From assembly GCA_022701925.1 (NCBI GenBank), contig JAKONM010000260.1:1-16980 (forward strand): a DNA stretch of 16,980 nt. The letters run 5' to 3'. Under the pieces are notes generated by a model, which was given only the letters and a program-made list of their open reading frames with translations, was not told the origin of the DNA and searched no databases. Positions 6,129 through 12,438 of the stretch are shown here, in pieces (position 1 is the first letter of the stretch; each line of letters starts with the position of its first letter). The translations under genes were made by a program, and so were the position numbers. The DNA comes from Microbacteriaceae bacterium. Its GTDB lineage: Bacteria > Actinomycetota > Actinomycetes > Actinomycetales > Microbacteriaceae.

Positions 6129-8162
6129 ATGACGGACACCACCTCGGACACCGGCTCGATCGACCCCTCCGGATGGGCGACCGGCGAGGAGGGGCTGCCC
6201 GACCAGCGGGCCGTGCCGAACGCCTGCGCTCCCGCGCGCCGACGGGGCGGCCGCTTCTCGCGCTGGGCGCTGCAGGGCGCCGAGTCGGCCGGCAGCCACC
6301 AGGGGCCGCACGGGAAGGTCGAGAAGAAGCACTCCTGGATCCGGGTGATGTGCCTCACCGGCGTCGACTACTTCTCGACGCTCGGCTACCAGCCGGCGAT
6401 CGCGGCGCTGGCCGCGGGCGCGATCTCGCCGATCGCGACGCTGGTGCTGGTGGCGCTGACGCTGTTCGGCGCGCTGCCCGTCTACCGCCGGGTCGCCAGC
6501 GAGAGCTTCCGCGGCGAGGGCTCGGTCGCCATGCTCGAGAAGCTGCTGCCCTGGTGGGCCGGCAAGCTGTTCGTGCTGGTGCTGCTGGGGTTCGCCGGCA
6601 CCGCCTTCATCATCACCATCACGCTGTCGGCGGCGGACGCGGCGGAGCACGCCGTCGCCAACCCCCTGGTCCCCGCGTCGTTCGAGGCGGCCCACCTGCC
6701 CATCACGCTGCTGCTGATCCTGCTGCTCGGCGCCGTGTTCCTGCGCGGCTTCCAGGAGGCGATCGGCATCGCCGTGGTCCTCGTCATCGTGTACCTGGGC
6801 CTGAACGCGGTGGTGATCGCGAACTCCTTCATCCTGATCGCCGGGCAGCCGGAGCTGTTCGGGCAGTGGGGCCAGGCGATGCTGCGGCAGGGCGGCGGCA
6901 GCCCGCTGGGCGTGCTGGCGGTCGCGCTGTTCGTGTTCCCGCAGCTGGCGCTGGGACTCAGCGGCTTCGAGACCGGCGTCACCGTGATCCCGCAGATCAA
7001 GGGCGAGGCGGAGCAGCCCGGACAGCGCCCCGAGCGCCGCATCGCCGGGGCCAAGAACCTGCTGACGTTCGCCGCGGTGACGATGAGCGTCTTCCTGGTC
7101 ACCAGCAGCATCGTGACCACGCTGCTGATCCCCGCGGAGGAGTTCCAGCCGGGCGGCGAGGCCAACGGCCGCGCGCTCGCATTCCTGGCCCACGAGCACC
7201 TGGGGCCGGTCTTCGCGACCGCCTACGACGCCTCCACGATCGCGATCCTGTGGTTCGCGGGCGCCTCCGCGATGGCGGGGCTGCTGAACATCGTCCCCCG
7301 GTACCTGCCGCGCTACGGCATGGCGCCCACGTGGGCGCGGGCCGTGCGGCCGCTCGTGATCGTCTTCACCCTGATCGCGATCGTGGTGACCTTCGGCTTC
7401 AACGCCTCCGTGGACGAGCAGGGCGGCGCCTATGCGACCGGGGTGCTGGTGCTGATCACCTCCGCCGCCGTCGCGGTGACCCTCTCCGCACGTCGGAAGC
7501 GCCAGTGGAAGCGGTTCGCGGGATTCGCCCTGGTGGCGCTGATCCTGGCCTACACCCTGGTCGTCAACGTGGAGCAGCGGCCCGACGGCCTGCGCATCGC
7601 CCTGTTCTTCATCGTCGGCATCCTGATCGTGTCGCTGATCTCCCGGCTGCGCCGGTCGTTCGAGGTGCGCGCGACCAGCGTGACCTTCGACGACCAGGCC
7701 CTGTCGTTCCTCAAGGAGGCGGAGCACTTCGGCGAGGTGCACCTGGTGGCCAACGAGCCCGACACCCGCGACGCCGAGGAGTACCGCGCGAAGGCGAAGG
7801 AGGAGCGGCGCGACAGCCACATCCCCGGCCGGGCCGCGATCACCTTCCTGGAGGTCGTGAAGACCGACTCGTCCGACTTCGAGGAGGACCTGGTGGTGCG
7901 CGGCGTCGTGCGGCACGGCTTCCGCGTGCTGGAGATCAGGAGCGGCAACGTGCCGAACACGATCGCGACCGTGCTGCTGCAGGTGCGCAACCTGACCGGC
8001 ATCGTGCCCCACGTCTACTTCGAGTGGACGGAGGGCAACCCGATCTCGAACATGTTCCGGTTCCTGGTGTCCGGCGAGGGCGAGGTCGCCCCGGTGACCC
8101 GGGAGGTGCTGCGCGAGACGGAGCCCGACGTGCGCCGCCGCCCGATGGTCCACGTGAGCTGA
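6129..8162 (+). CDS. APC-superfamily permease with long cytosolic N- and C-terminal parts
   Basis: This is a 677-aa membrane transporter with its ATG at 6129 and GGAGAA just upstream. Residues 1-70 are a hydrophilic Pro/Arg/Gly-rich tail. Helix 1 has the broken form typical of the LeuT-like APC fold (MCLTGVDYFSTLGYQPAIAA). About 12 helices follow to near residue 510, including GFAGTAFIITITLSAADAAEH and FVFPQLALGLSGFETGVTVIPQIKGE. Residues about 515-677 form a soluble domain rich in alternating hydrophobic strands (SVTFDDQALSFLKEAEHFG, ITFLEVVKTD, VVRHGFRVLEI). Overall size and layout recall APC members with regulatory C-terminal domains such as the K+ importer KimA, but sequence identity looks low. 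The substrate (amino acid or cation) is therefore left open. Database entries often call such proteins amino-acid permeases. It probably shares an operon with the membrane protein 30 bp upstream. Two hairpins follow its stop codon. Confidence 0.85.
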   Translation: MTDTTSDTGSIDPSGWATGEEGLPDQRAVPNACAPARRRGGRFSRWALQGAESAGSHQGPHGKVEKKHSWIRVMCLTGVDYFSTLGYQPAIAALAAGAISPIATLVLVALTLFGALPVYRRVASESFRGEGSVAMLEKLLPWWAGKLFVLVLLGFAGTAFIITITLSAADAAEHAVANPLVPASFEAAHLPITLLLILLLGAVFLRGFQEAIGIAVVLVIVYLGLNAVVIANSFILIAGQPELFGQWGQAMLRQGGGSPLGVLAVALFVFPQLALGLSGFETGVTVIPQIKGEAEQPGQRPERRIAGAKNLLTFAAVTMSVFLVTSSIVTTLLIPAEEFQPGGEANGRALAFLAHEHLGPVFATAYDASTIAILWFAGASAMAGLLNIVPRYLPRYGMAPTWARAVRPLVIVFTLIAIVVTFGFNASVDEQGGAYATGVLVLITSAAVAVTLSARRKRQWKRFAGFALVALILAYTLVVNVEQRPDGLRIALFFIVGILIVSLISRLRRSFEVRATSVTFDDQALSFLKEAEHFGEVHLVANEPDTRDAEEYRAKAKEERRDSHIPGRAAITFLEVVKTDSSDFEEDLVVRGVVRHGFRVLEIRSGNVPNTIATVLLQVRNLTGIVPHVYFEWTEGNPISNMFRFLVSGEGEVAPVTREVLRETEPDVRRRPMVHVS

Positions 8163-8177
8163 CCCGCCCGCAGCGGT

Positions 8178-8203
8178 GGCGGCCCGGCGCGCGCGGTGCC
8201 GCC
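8178..8203 (+). terminator. G+C-rich hairpin after the APC permease gene
   Basis: GGCGGC-CCG pairs with CGG-GCCGCC, with one bulged T and a 7-nt GC loop. It starts 15 nt past the stop codon, and a run of C follows. No T-tract is present. A second, smaller hairpin follows at 8231-8249. Confidence 0.45.
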
Positions 8204-8230
8204 CCCCGGCGCGGGTGGAGCACGACAGCA

Positions 8231-8249
8231 GGACGAGTCGACCTCGTCC
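8231..8249 (+). terminator. Second hairpin (7-bp stem) between permease and recQ-like gene
   Basis: GGACGAG-TCGAC-CTCGTCC is a perfect 7-bp inverted repeat with a 5-nt loop. It could be a back-up terminator for the permease or a protein-binding site ahead of the helicase gene. The rest of the 205-bp gap shows only a weak GAATCT -10 candidate at 8335-8340. Confidence 0.35.
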
Positions 8250-8367
8250 GGGCTCTCCCGCTGGGCGGGGCTGGACGGCCGCGCGCGGACTGGACTCGCC
8301 CGGCGCTCAGCGCGCGCTCACGCCCCCGTCGACTGAATCTCCGGCGCCTCTCAGAGGTCGAGACGCC

Positions 8368-10074
8368 ATGCTCACCGGCATGACGATCATCGAGACGGAG
8401 ATCGAGGACGGCCGCGGACTCGTCGTCGGCGGCAGCAGCGGCCGCGACATCGAGCGCGTGGCCCGCGAGGTCTTCGGGTGGGACCCGGTACGGCCCGGCA
8501 TCGCCCGCGCGGTCGCGGACGTGCTGGCCGGCGACGACGTGCTGGGCGTCATGCCGACGGGCTACGGCAAGAGCGCGGTCTACCAGCTGGCGGGCGCCCT
8601 GCTGCCCGGGCTGACGATCGTCGTCTCGCCCCTGATCGCGCTGCAGGCCGACCAGGTCGCGGGGCTGGCCGACCGTCGGGGCGCGCGACCGGCCGCGATC
8701 CTGAACTCGACGGTGTCGGCGGCGAAGGCCGCGCGCACCTGGGAGCAGGTGGAGGACGGCACCCTCGGCTACCTGTTCCTGGCGCCGGAGCAGCTGGCGA
8801 ACGACGAGGTCGTCGAGCGGCTGGCGGCGGCCGACGTGGACCTGTTCGTCGTCGACGAGGCCCACTGCGTCTCCAGTTGGGGCCACGACTTCCGGCCCGA
8901 CTACCTGCGTCTGGGCGAGGTCGTGGGCCGCATCGGGGGGGAGGCGGGCCGTCCCCCGGTGCTGGCCCTCACGGCCACCGGGTCGCGGCCGGTGCGCGAA
9001 GAGGTGCTGCAGCGCCTGGGCATGCCCGACGCGCACGTGCTGACGCACGGCTTCGACCGCCCGAACATCCACCTGGCTGTGCAGCGCCACGAGCAGGAGT
9101 CCGACAAGGTCGCGGCCGTGCTGGACGACGTGGAGTCGCTGGCCAAGCCGGGCCTGCTGTACGTGGCGACGAAGAAGGCCACCGAGGTCTTCGCGGAGGA
9201 GCTGCGCCTGCGCGGGATGCGCGCCGAGGCCTACCACGGCGGCCTGCCCGCCAAGCGGCGGCGCGAGATGCACGCCGCCTTCCACGACGGCGAGGTCGAC
9301 GTGGTGGTGGCGACCAGCGCCTTCGGCATGGGCATCGACAAGTCGGACGTGCGGTTCGTGGTGCACGCCGCGATCACGGAGTCGCTGGACGAGTACTACC
9401 AGGAGCTGGGCCGCGCCGGCCGCGACGGCGACCCCGCCGCCGCCAAGCTGCACTACCGCGAGGAGGACCTGGGCCTGCGCAAGTTCTTCGGCACGACGAA
9501 GCCCAAGCGCAAGGCGCTGGAGCGGTTCGTGGCCGCAGCGAACGGGCGCGGGTCGCTGAAGGAGATCGCGGGGGTGCTGGAGATCTCCGTGCGCCGGGCG
9601 ACGGTGCTGGCGGACCTGCTGGTCGACGCGGGCGTCGCGGAGATGGACGGTCGGGAGCTGCGGCTGACCGAGTCGAACGCGAGCGTCGCGGCGGACGCCG
9701 CGCTCGAGGCCGCGGAGTCGCGGCAGCGCATCGACGCCTCCCGCCTGGCGATGATGCGTCAGTACGCGGAGACCCGCGGCTGCCGCCGGCAGTTCCTGCT
9801 CGCCTACTTCGGCGACGAGACCAGCGGGCCCTGCGGCAGCTGCGACACCTGCGAGGAGGGCTCCGCCCAGCGGGTCGCCGAGTCGCGGTCGACCGACGAC
9901 GAGGACGTGCCCTTCCCCGTGGACGCGACGGTGGAGCACTCCGCCTGGGGCGAGGGCCGGGTGATGAGCGTGGAGGACGACCGCATCACCGTCTTCTTCG
10001 AGTCGCAGGGCTACCGCACCCTGGCGCTGGCCGCGGTCGAGCAGCACGACCTGCTGGTGCGCACCGACGCCTGA
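8368..10074 (+). CDS. recQ: RecQ-family ATP-dependent DNA helicase with variant motif 0
   Basis: This is a 568-aa superfamily-2 3'-5' helicase for repair and recombination. The ATG at 8368 follows AGAGG by about 10 nt; a second in-frame ATG at 8380 is possible. Seen motifs: Walker A MPTGYGKS (62-69, Lys68), motif Ia VVSPLIALQADQV, DEAH (163-166) with the RecQ aromatic loop CVSSWGHDFRPDY, motif III ALTATG, then YHGGL, ATSAFGMGIDKSDVRFV, and motif VI QELGRAGRDG (345-354). A zinc-binding region follows with Cys472, Cys489, Cys492 and Cys495. Two departures stand out. Motif 0, usually FGYxxFRPGQ, reads FGWDPVRPGI, so the adenine-contacting Gln is Ile45. In place of HRDC, the C-terminus ends in a short barrel-like domain (WGEGRVMSVEDDRITVFF, 527-544) like the tails of UvrD/PcrA. 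ATPase and helicase core motifs are otherwise intact. Confidence 0.93.
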   Translation: MLTGMTIIETEIEDGRGLVVGGSSGRDIERVAREVFGWDPVRPGIARAVADVLAGDDVLGVMPTGYGKSAVYQLAGALLPGLTIVVSPLIALQADQVAGLADRRGARPAAILNSTVSAAKAARTWEQVEDGTLGYLFLAPEQLANDEVVERLAAADVDLFVVDEAHCVSSWGHDFRPDYLRLGEVVGRIGGEAGRPPVLALTATGSRPVREEVLQRLGMPDAHVLTHGFDRPNIHLAVQRHEQESDKVAAVLDDVESLAKPGLLYVATKKATEVFAEELRLRGMRAEAYHGGLPAKRRREMHAAFHDGEVDVVVATSAFGMGIDKSDVRFVVHAAITESLDEYYQELGRAGRDGDPAAAKLHYREEDLGLRKFFGTTKPKRKALERFVAAANGRGSLKEIAGVLEISVRRATVLADLLVDAGVAEMDGRELRLTESNASVAADAALEAAESRQRIDASRLAMMRQYAETRGCRRQFLLAYFGDETSGPCGSCDTCEEGSAQRVAESRSTDDEDVPFPVDATVEHSAWGEGRVMSVEDDRITVFFESQGYRTLALAAVEQHDLLVRTDA

Positions 10075-10089
10075 TCGGGCGACGGGCGC

Positions 10090-10111
10090 GAGGACCGGCC
10101 GTCCGGACCTC
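10090..10111 (+). terminator. Hairpin after the helicase gene
   Basis: GAGG-a-CCGG pairs with CCGG-a-CCTC, with one A-A mismatch and a 4-nt loop. It starts 15 nt beyond the stop codon at 10074 and is followed by TCCC. It probably ends the helicase transcript before the leaderless promoter at 10162. Confidence 0.4.
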
Positions 10112-10161
10112 TCCCAGCCCCCGCACCGCCGCCGAGCGGTCCGCATCCAGACGGACGCGCC

Positions 10162-10167
10162 TACCCT
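10162..10167 (+). promoter_or_regulatory. -10 element of the leaderless acidic-protein gene pair
   Basis: TACCCT lies exactly at -12 to -7 from the ATG at 10174, with no Shine-Dalgarno sequence between. An inverted repeat, GTCCG-N8-CGGAC (10139-10156), covers the -35 and spacer region and may be an operator. Confidence 0.6.
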
Positions 10168-10173
10168 GCGGGC

Positions 10174-10500
10174 ATGAGCGACGAGCGAGACGAGGCCGCC
10201 GGTGTCGGTGCGGCGGATCCCATCACGGGCGTGACCGGCGGCGGGGACGACCTGGCGTCGTCGGCGCAGCTGCCCGACGGCGACGACGGGGCGGCCGACT
10301 TCGCCGCGGGCGATCTGGCCGCGCTGGCGGCGGAGTCCGCGCAGACGGTGACGAACGACGCGGTGGCGGGCGAGACGGTGCTGCCCGGCGAGGGCGACGG
10401 CAACGACGGCCCCACCGGCGGGGCGCCGACCGAGGCGAGCCCGATCCTGCCGGACAACGAGCTGGACGCCGACGCGATCGACCTGGAGGACGAGCGATGA
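10174..10500 (+). CDS. Small, highly acidic, probably disordered protein
   Basis: This is a 108-aa protein starting MSDERDEAAG. I count 27 Asp/Glu against 2 Arg and no Lys, with many Gly, Ala, Pro and Thr. There is no Cys, no signal peptide and no membrane segment. Only one short helix-prone stretch is visible (AADFAAGDLAALAAESAQ, about residues 40-57). I do not recognise a family. The C-terminus ends in a dense acidic run, DNELDADAIDLEDER. Gene status rests on the leaderless promoter (TACCCT at 10162-10167), the ATGA overlap with the next gene and normal codon use. Such acidic, low-complexity proteins can act as protein or DNA mimics, chaperone-like factors or stress proteins, but nothing here decides between these. 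An unannotated role with the helicase upstream cannot be excluded, although a hairpin lies between. Confidence 0.72.
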   Translation: MSDERDEAAGVGAADPITGVTGGGDDLASSAQLPDGDDGAADFAAGDLAALAAESAQTVTNDAVAGETVLPGEGDGNDGPTGGAPTEASPILPDNELDADAIDLEDER

Positions 10501-10673
10501 GCGACCCGCAGGGCATGGAGCAGGACCTCACCGGGATGCTGCCGAACGGCTCCTTCTCGAACGACGTGGAGGACCCGTCGAGCGGGCAGGGCGAGGACGT
10601 GCAGACGGTCGACATCGAGCGCGAGGGCGAGCCGGACCCCGGCCCCGAGGCGGAGGAGCCCGGCCAGGCCTGA
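10497..10673 (+). CDS. Very small acidic protein, coupled to the preceding gene
   Basis: This is a 58-aa protein starting MSDPQGMEQD. Its ATG overlaps the TGA of the preceding gene (ATGA at 10497-10500), and GGAGG lies 9-10 nt upstream. About 16 Asp/Glu face a single Arg. The one hydrophobic patch is DLTGMLPNGSFSND (residues 10-23), which could be a short binding motif. The rest looks disordered and Pro/Glu-rich. No known family is recognised. The first residues MSD are shared with the upstream protein but overall similarity is low. Translational coupling suggests the two acidic proteins are needed together. A strong bidirectional hairpin closes the unit 12 bp downstream. Confidence 0.7.
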   Translation: MSDPQGMEQDLTGMLPNGSFSNDVEDPSSGQGEDVQTVDIEREGEPDPGPEAEEPGQA

Positions 10674-10684
10674 CCGGACGGCTC

Positions 10685-10724
10685 ACGGCCCGGTCGCACC
10701 GCTTCGGCGGCGCGGCCGGGCCGT
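10685..10724. terminator. Bidirectional terminator between convergent genes
   Basis: ACGGCCCGG pairs perfectly with CCGGGCCGT (9 bp), and inside it CGC and CGCTTCGGCG elements extend the fold with a TTCG loop. It sits between the stop codon at 10673 on the plus strand and the antiporter stop at 10743 on the minus strand, so it can serve both. It is the strongest hairpin in the left and middle parts of the window. Confidence 0.75.
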
Positions 10725-10742
10725 TCCCGTGCGACGGGCGTC

Positions 10743-12398
10743 TCAGCGGCGCCGGCGGAACCGCGTCCGGGCGCGGGGGAAGTGCAGCGCCACCGGCACG
10801 ACGCTCGGCAGGTCCCGGCGCCGCGATCGCTTCAGCGCGGCCTCGATGGAGTCGTAGTCCCCCAGCACCGCCTCGATCACGGTGTCCTCGTAGCGGCCCT
10901 CCCGCCGCGCCTGCAGCACCGCCCGGCGCTCGGAGTCGAGCATCAGCAGCCGCAGCCGGGCGTACGAGTCGGGCTGGGAGGCCAGCCCGTCCTCGTCCGG
11001 CGCCGCGATCGTGCGGCGGTACTCGCTGCTCTGCTGCAGGCTCACCACCAGCGCCTCCGGGTCCTGGTCGGTGCGCTCGTGCTCCAGGCGCTGCAGCGCC
11101 GCGTCCTGCGCCTCCGCGATCAGCGTGCGGATCTGCAGCCGGTCCTGGTCGGCGTTCGGCAGCGGCAGCCGGAACAGGCGCACGAGCGGCCCGGTGCCGA
11201 GGCCCTGCAGCAGGCTCAGCACCACGATGACGAAGGCGGCCAGCTGCAGGAACCCCGTGCCCGGCCGGTCGGGCAGCAGGAAGACCGCGGCCAGGGTCAC
11301 GACGCCGCGCACCCCGGCGAAGGAGATGACGAAGGCGGTGCGCCAGTCCCAGCGCCGCTCCCGGAGGCGGGCGGGCCCCGCCCGGTAGAGCAGCGTCAGC
11401 GCGAACACGTAGGCGAAGCGGGCCAGCACCATCGCCGCGTACACCCCCGCGATGATGCCGATCCCCTGCGCCAGGCCGATGGTCGTGTCCTCGCTCGCGG
11501 CGGCGACGATGCCGGGCAGCTGCAGGCCGATCAGCAGGAAGACGGCGTTCTCGAGCAGGTACGACACCGTGCGCCAGTTGATCCGCTCGGCCACGCGCGA
11601 CTCCGCCGACTGGAACGACGGAGCGCGGTGGGCCAGCCAGATGCCCGACAGCACCACGGCCAGGAAGCCGGAGCCGCCGATCGCCGCGACCGGCAGGTAG
11701 GCGACGTAGGGGGTCGCGAGCGACAGGGAGGTGTCGAGCACGGGCGCCCTGAGTCGACGCCGCACCTGCACGATCACGAAGGCGACGGCCACGCCGCCCG
11801 CCGTGCCGGCCAGCACGGCGACGGCGAAGTCGCGCAGCACCTCGGTCGCGACCAGGCCGCTGGTGGCGACGGCGGCTCCGACCGCGGTGTTCAGCGCGAC
11901 GAGCGCGGTCGCGTCGTTCAGCAGGCCCTCGCTCTCGAGCAGCCGGCCGAGGCCCCGCGGCATCCGTCCGCTGCCGGTCAGCGCGCCCACGCTGACCGCA
12001 TCGGTCGGGGCGAGGATCGCGCCGAAGGCGAAGGCGACCGCGGGTCCCACGGCGGGCAGCAGCCACCAGGTGCTGACGCCGACGACCAGCACCGTGAACA
12101 GCACGAGGCCCACCGACAGCCACAGCACGGCGTCGACCCGGGCGCGCACCTCCAGGAACGAGGTCTGCAGCGCCGCGGCGAACAGCAGCGCCGGCAGCAC
12201 CCCCGCCAGCACCACGTCCGGGTCCAGCCGCACCTCGGGCGTCCAGGGCAGGGCGCCGACGCCCACGCCGACCGCGACCAGCACCAGGGGCGCGGACCAG
12301 CCGACCCTGCGGGACAGCCCGGAGACGGCCACGACCAGCAGCAGCCCCGCCACCGTCCAGGAGAGCCCGGTGATGAACTCCGACGTCTCACCGGTCAC
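10743..12398 (-). CDS. Na+/H+ antiporter, CPA1 (NhaP/NHE) family
   Basis: This is a 551-aa membrane antiporter from the GTG at 12398. About 12 helices cover residues 8-400. Conserved CPA1 sites are present: the helix-4-like TD pair in AILAPTDAVSVG (Thr132, Asp133), the ND ion-binding pair in LLESEGLLNDATALV (Asn161, Asp162), and the arginine-bearing SFAGVRGVVTLAAVFLLP late in the domain. The ND pair is typical of electroneutral exchangers. Residues about 405-551 are a soluble tail with long charged helices (AEAQDAALQRLEHERTDQD and further on), ending in an Arg-rich stretch. The protein exchanges Na+ or K+ for protons in pH and salt homeostasis; the exact ion is not known. TAGCCT at -12 to -7 of the start marks a leaderless transcript. 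It is convergent with the acidic gene pair and has its own promoter, separate from the exported-protein cassette upstream. Confidence 0.93.
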   Translation of the reverse strand: MTGETSEFITGLSWTVAGLLLVVAVSGLSRRVGWSAPLVLVAVGVGVGALPWTPEVRLDPDVVLAGVLPALLFAAALQTSFLEVRARVDAVLWLSVGLVLFTVLVVGVSTWWLLPAVGPAVAFAFGAILAPTDAVSVGALTGSGRMPRGLGRLLESEGLLNDATALVALNTAVGAAVATSGLVATEVLRDFAVAVLAGTAGGVAVAFVIVQVRRRLRAPVLDTSLSLATPYVAYLPVAAIGGSGFLAVVLSGIWLAHRAPSFQSAESRVAERINWRTVSYLLENAVFLLIGLQLPGIVAAASEDTTIGLAQGIGIIAGVYAAMVLARFAYVFALTLLYRAGPARLRERRWDWRTAFVISFAGVRGVVTLAAVFLLPDRPGTGFLQLAAFVIVVLSLLQGLGTGPLVRLFRLPLPNADQDRLQIRTLIAEAQDAALQRLEHERTDQDPEALVVSLQQSSEYRRTIAAPDEDGLASQPDSYARLRLLMLDSERRAVLQARREGRYEDTVIEAVLGDYDSIEAALKRSRRRDLPSVVPVALHFPRARTRFRRRR

Positions 12399-12404
12399 GG
12401 GCAG

Positions 12405-12410
12405 AGGCTA
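12405..12410 (-). promoter_or_regulatory. -10 element of the leaderless antiporter gene
   Basis: On the minus strand this reads TAGCCT (TANNNT), at exactly -12 to -7 from the GTG at 12398. No Shine-Dalgarno sequence is present. Its -35 region would fall within the hairpin at 12416-12435. Confidence 0.55.
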
Positions 12411-12415
12411 CTCAG

Positions 12416-12435
12416 GCGCCCGGACGCCGGTGCGC
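12416..12435 (-). terminator. Small hairpin after the exported-protein cassette
   Basis: GCGC-CCGG pairs with CCGG-(t)-GCGC around a 3-nt loop, with one bulged base. It begins 4 nt past the stop codon at 12439 and lies in the 40-bp gap before the antiporter start. It may be a terminator that shares space with the antiporter promoter, or a chance GC pairing. Confidence 0.35.
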
Positions 12436-12438
12436 GGG

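Noticed and set aside
5469..8153. A minus-strand open frame of 894 codons rich in His, Gln, Asp and Arg
   Set aside because: It is the antisense of the APC permease, and the His/Gln/Asp richness arises from reverse complement of Leu/Val codons.
5360..8383. A plus-strand open frame of about 1000 codons
   Set aside because: It is out of frame with the APC permease and the membrane protein, both well supported. Its translation has the biased composition of a shadow frame.
7936..10146. A minus-strand open frame opposite the helicase
   Set aside because: The helicase has a full set of RecQ motifs on the other strand, and the antisense product has none.
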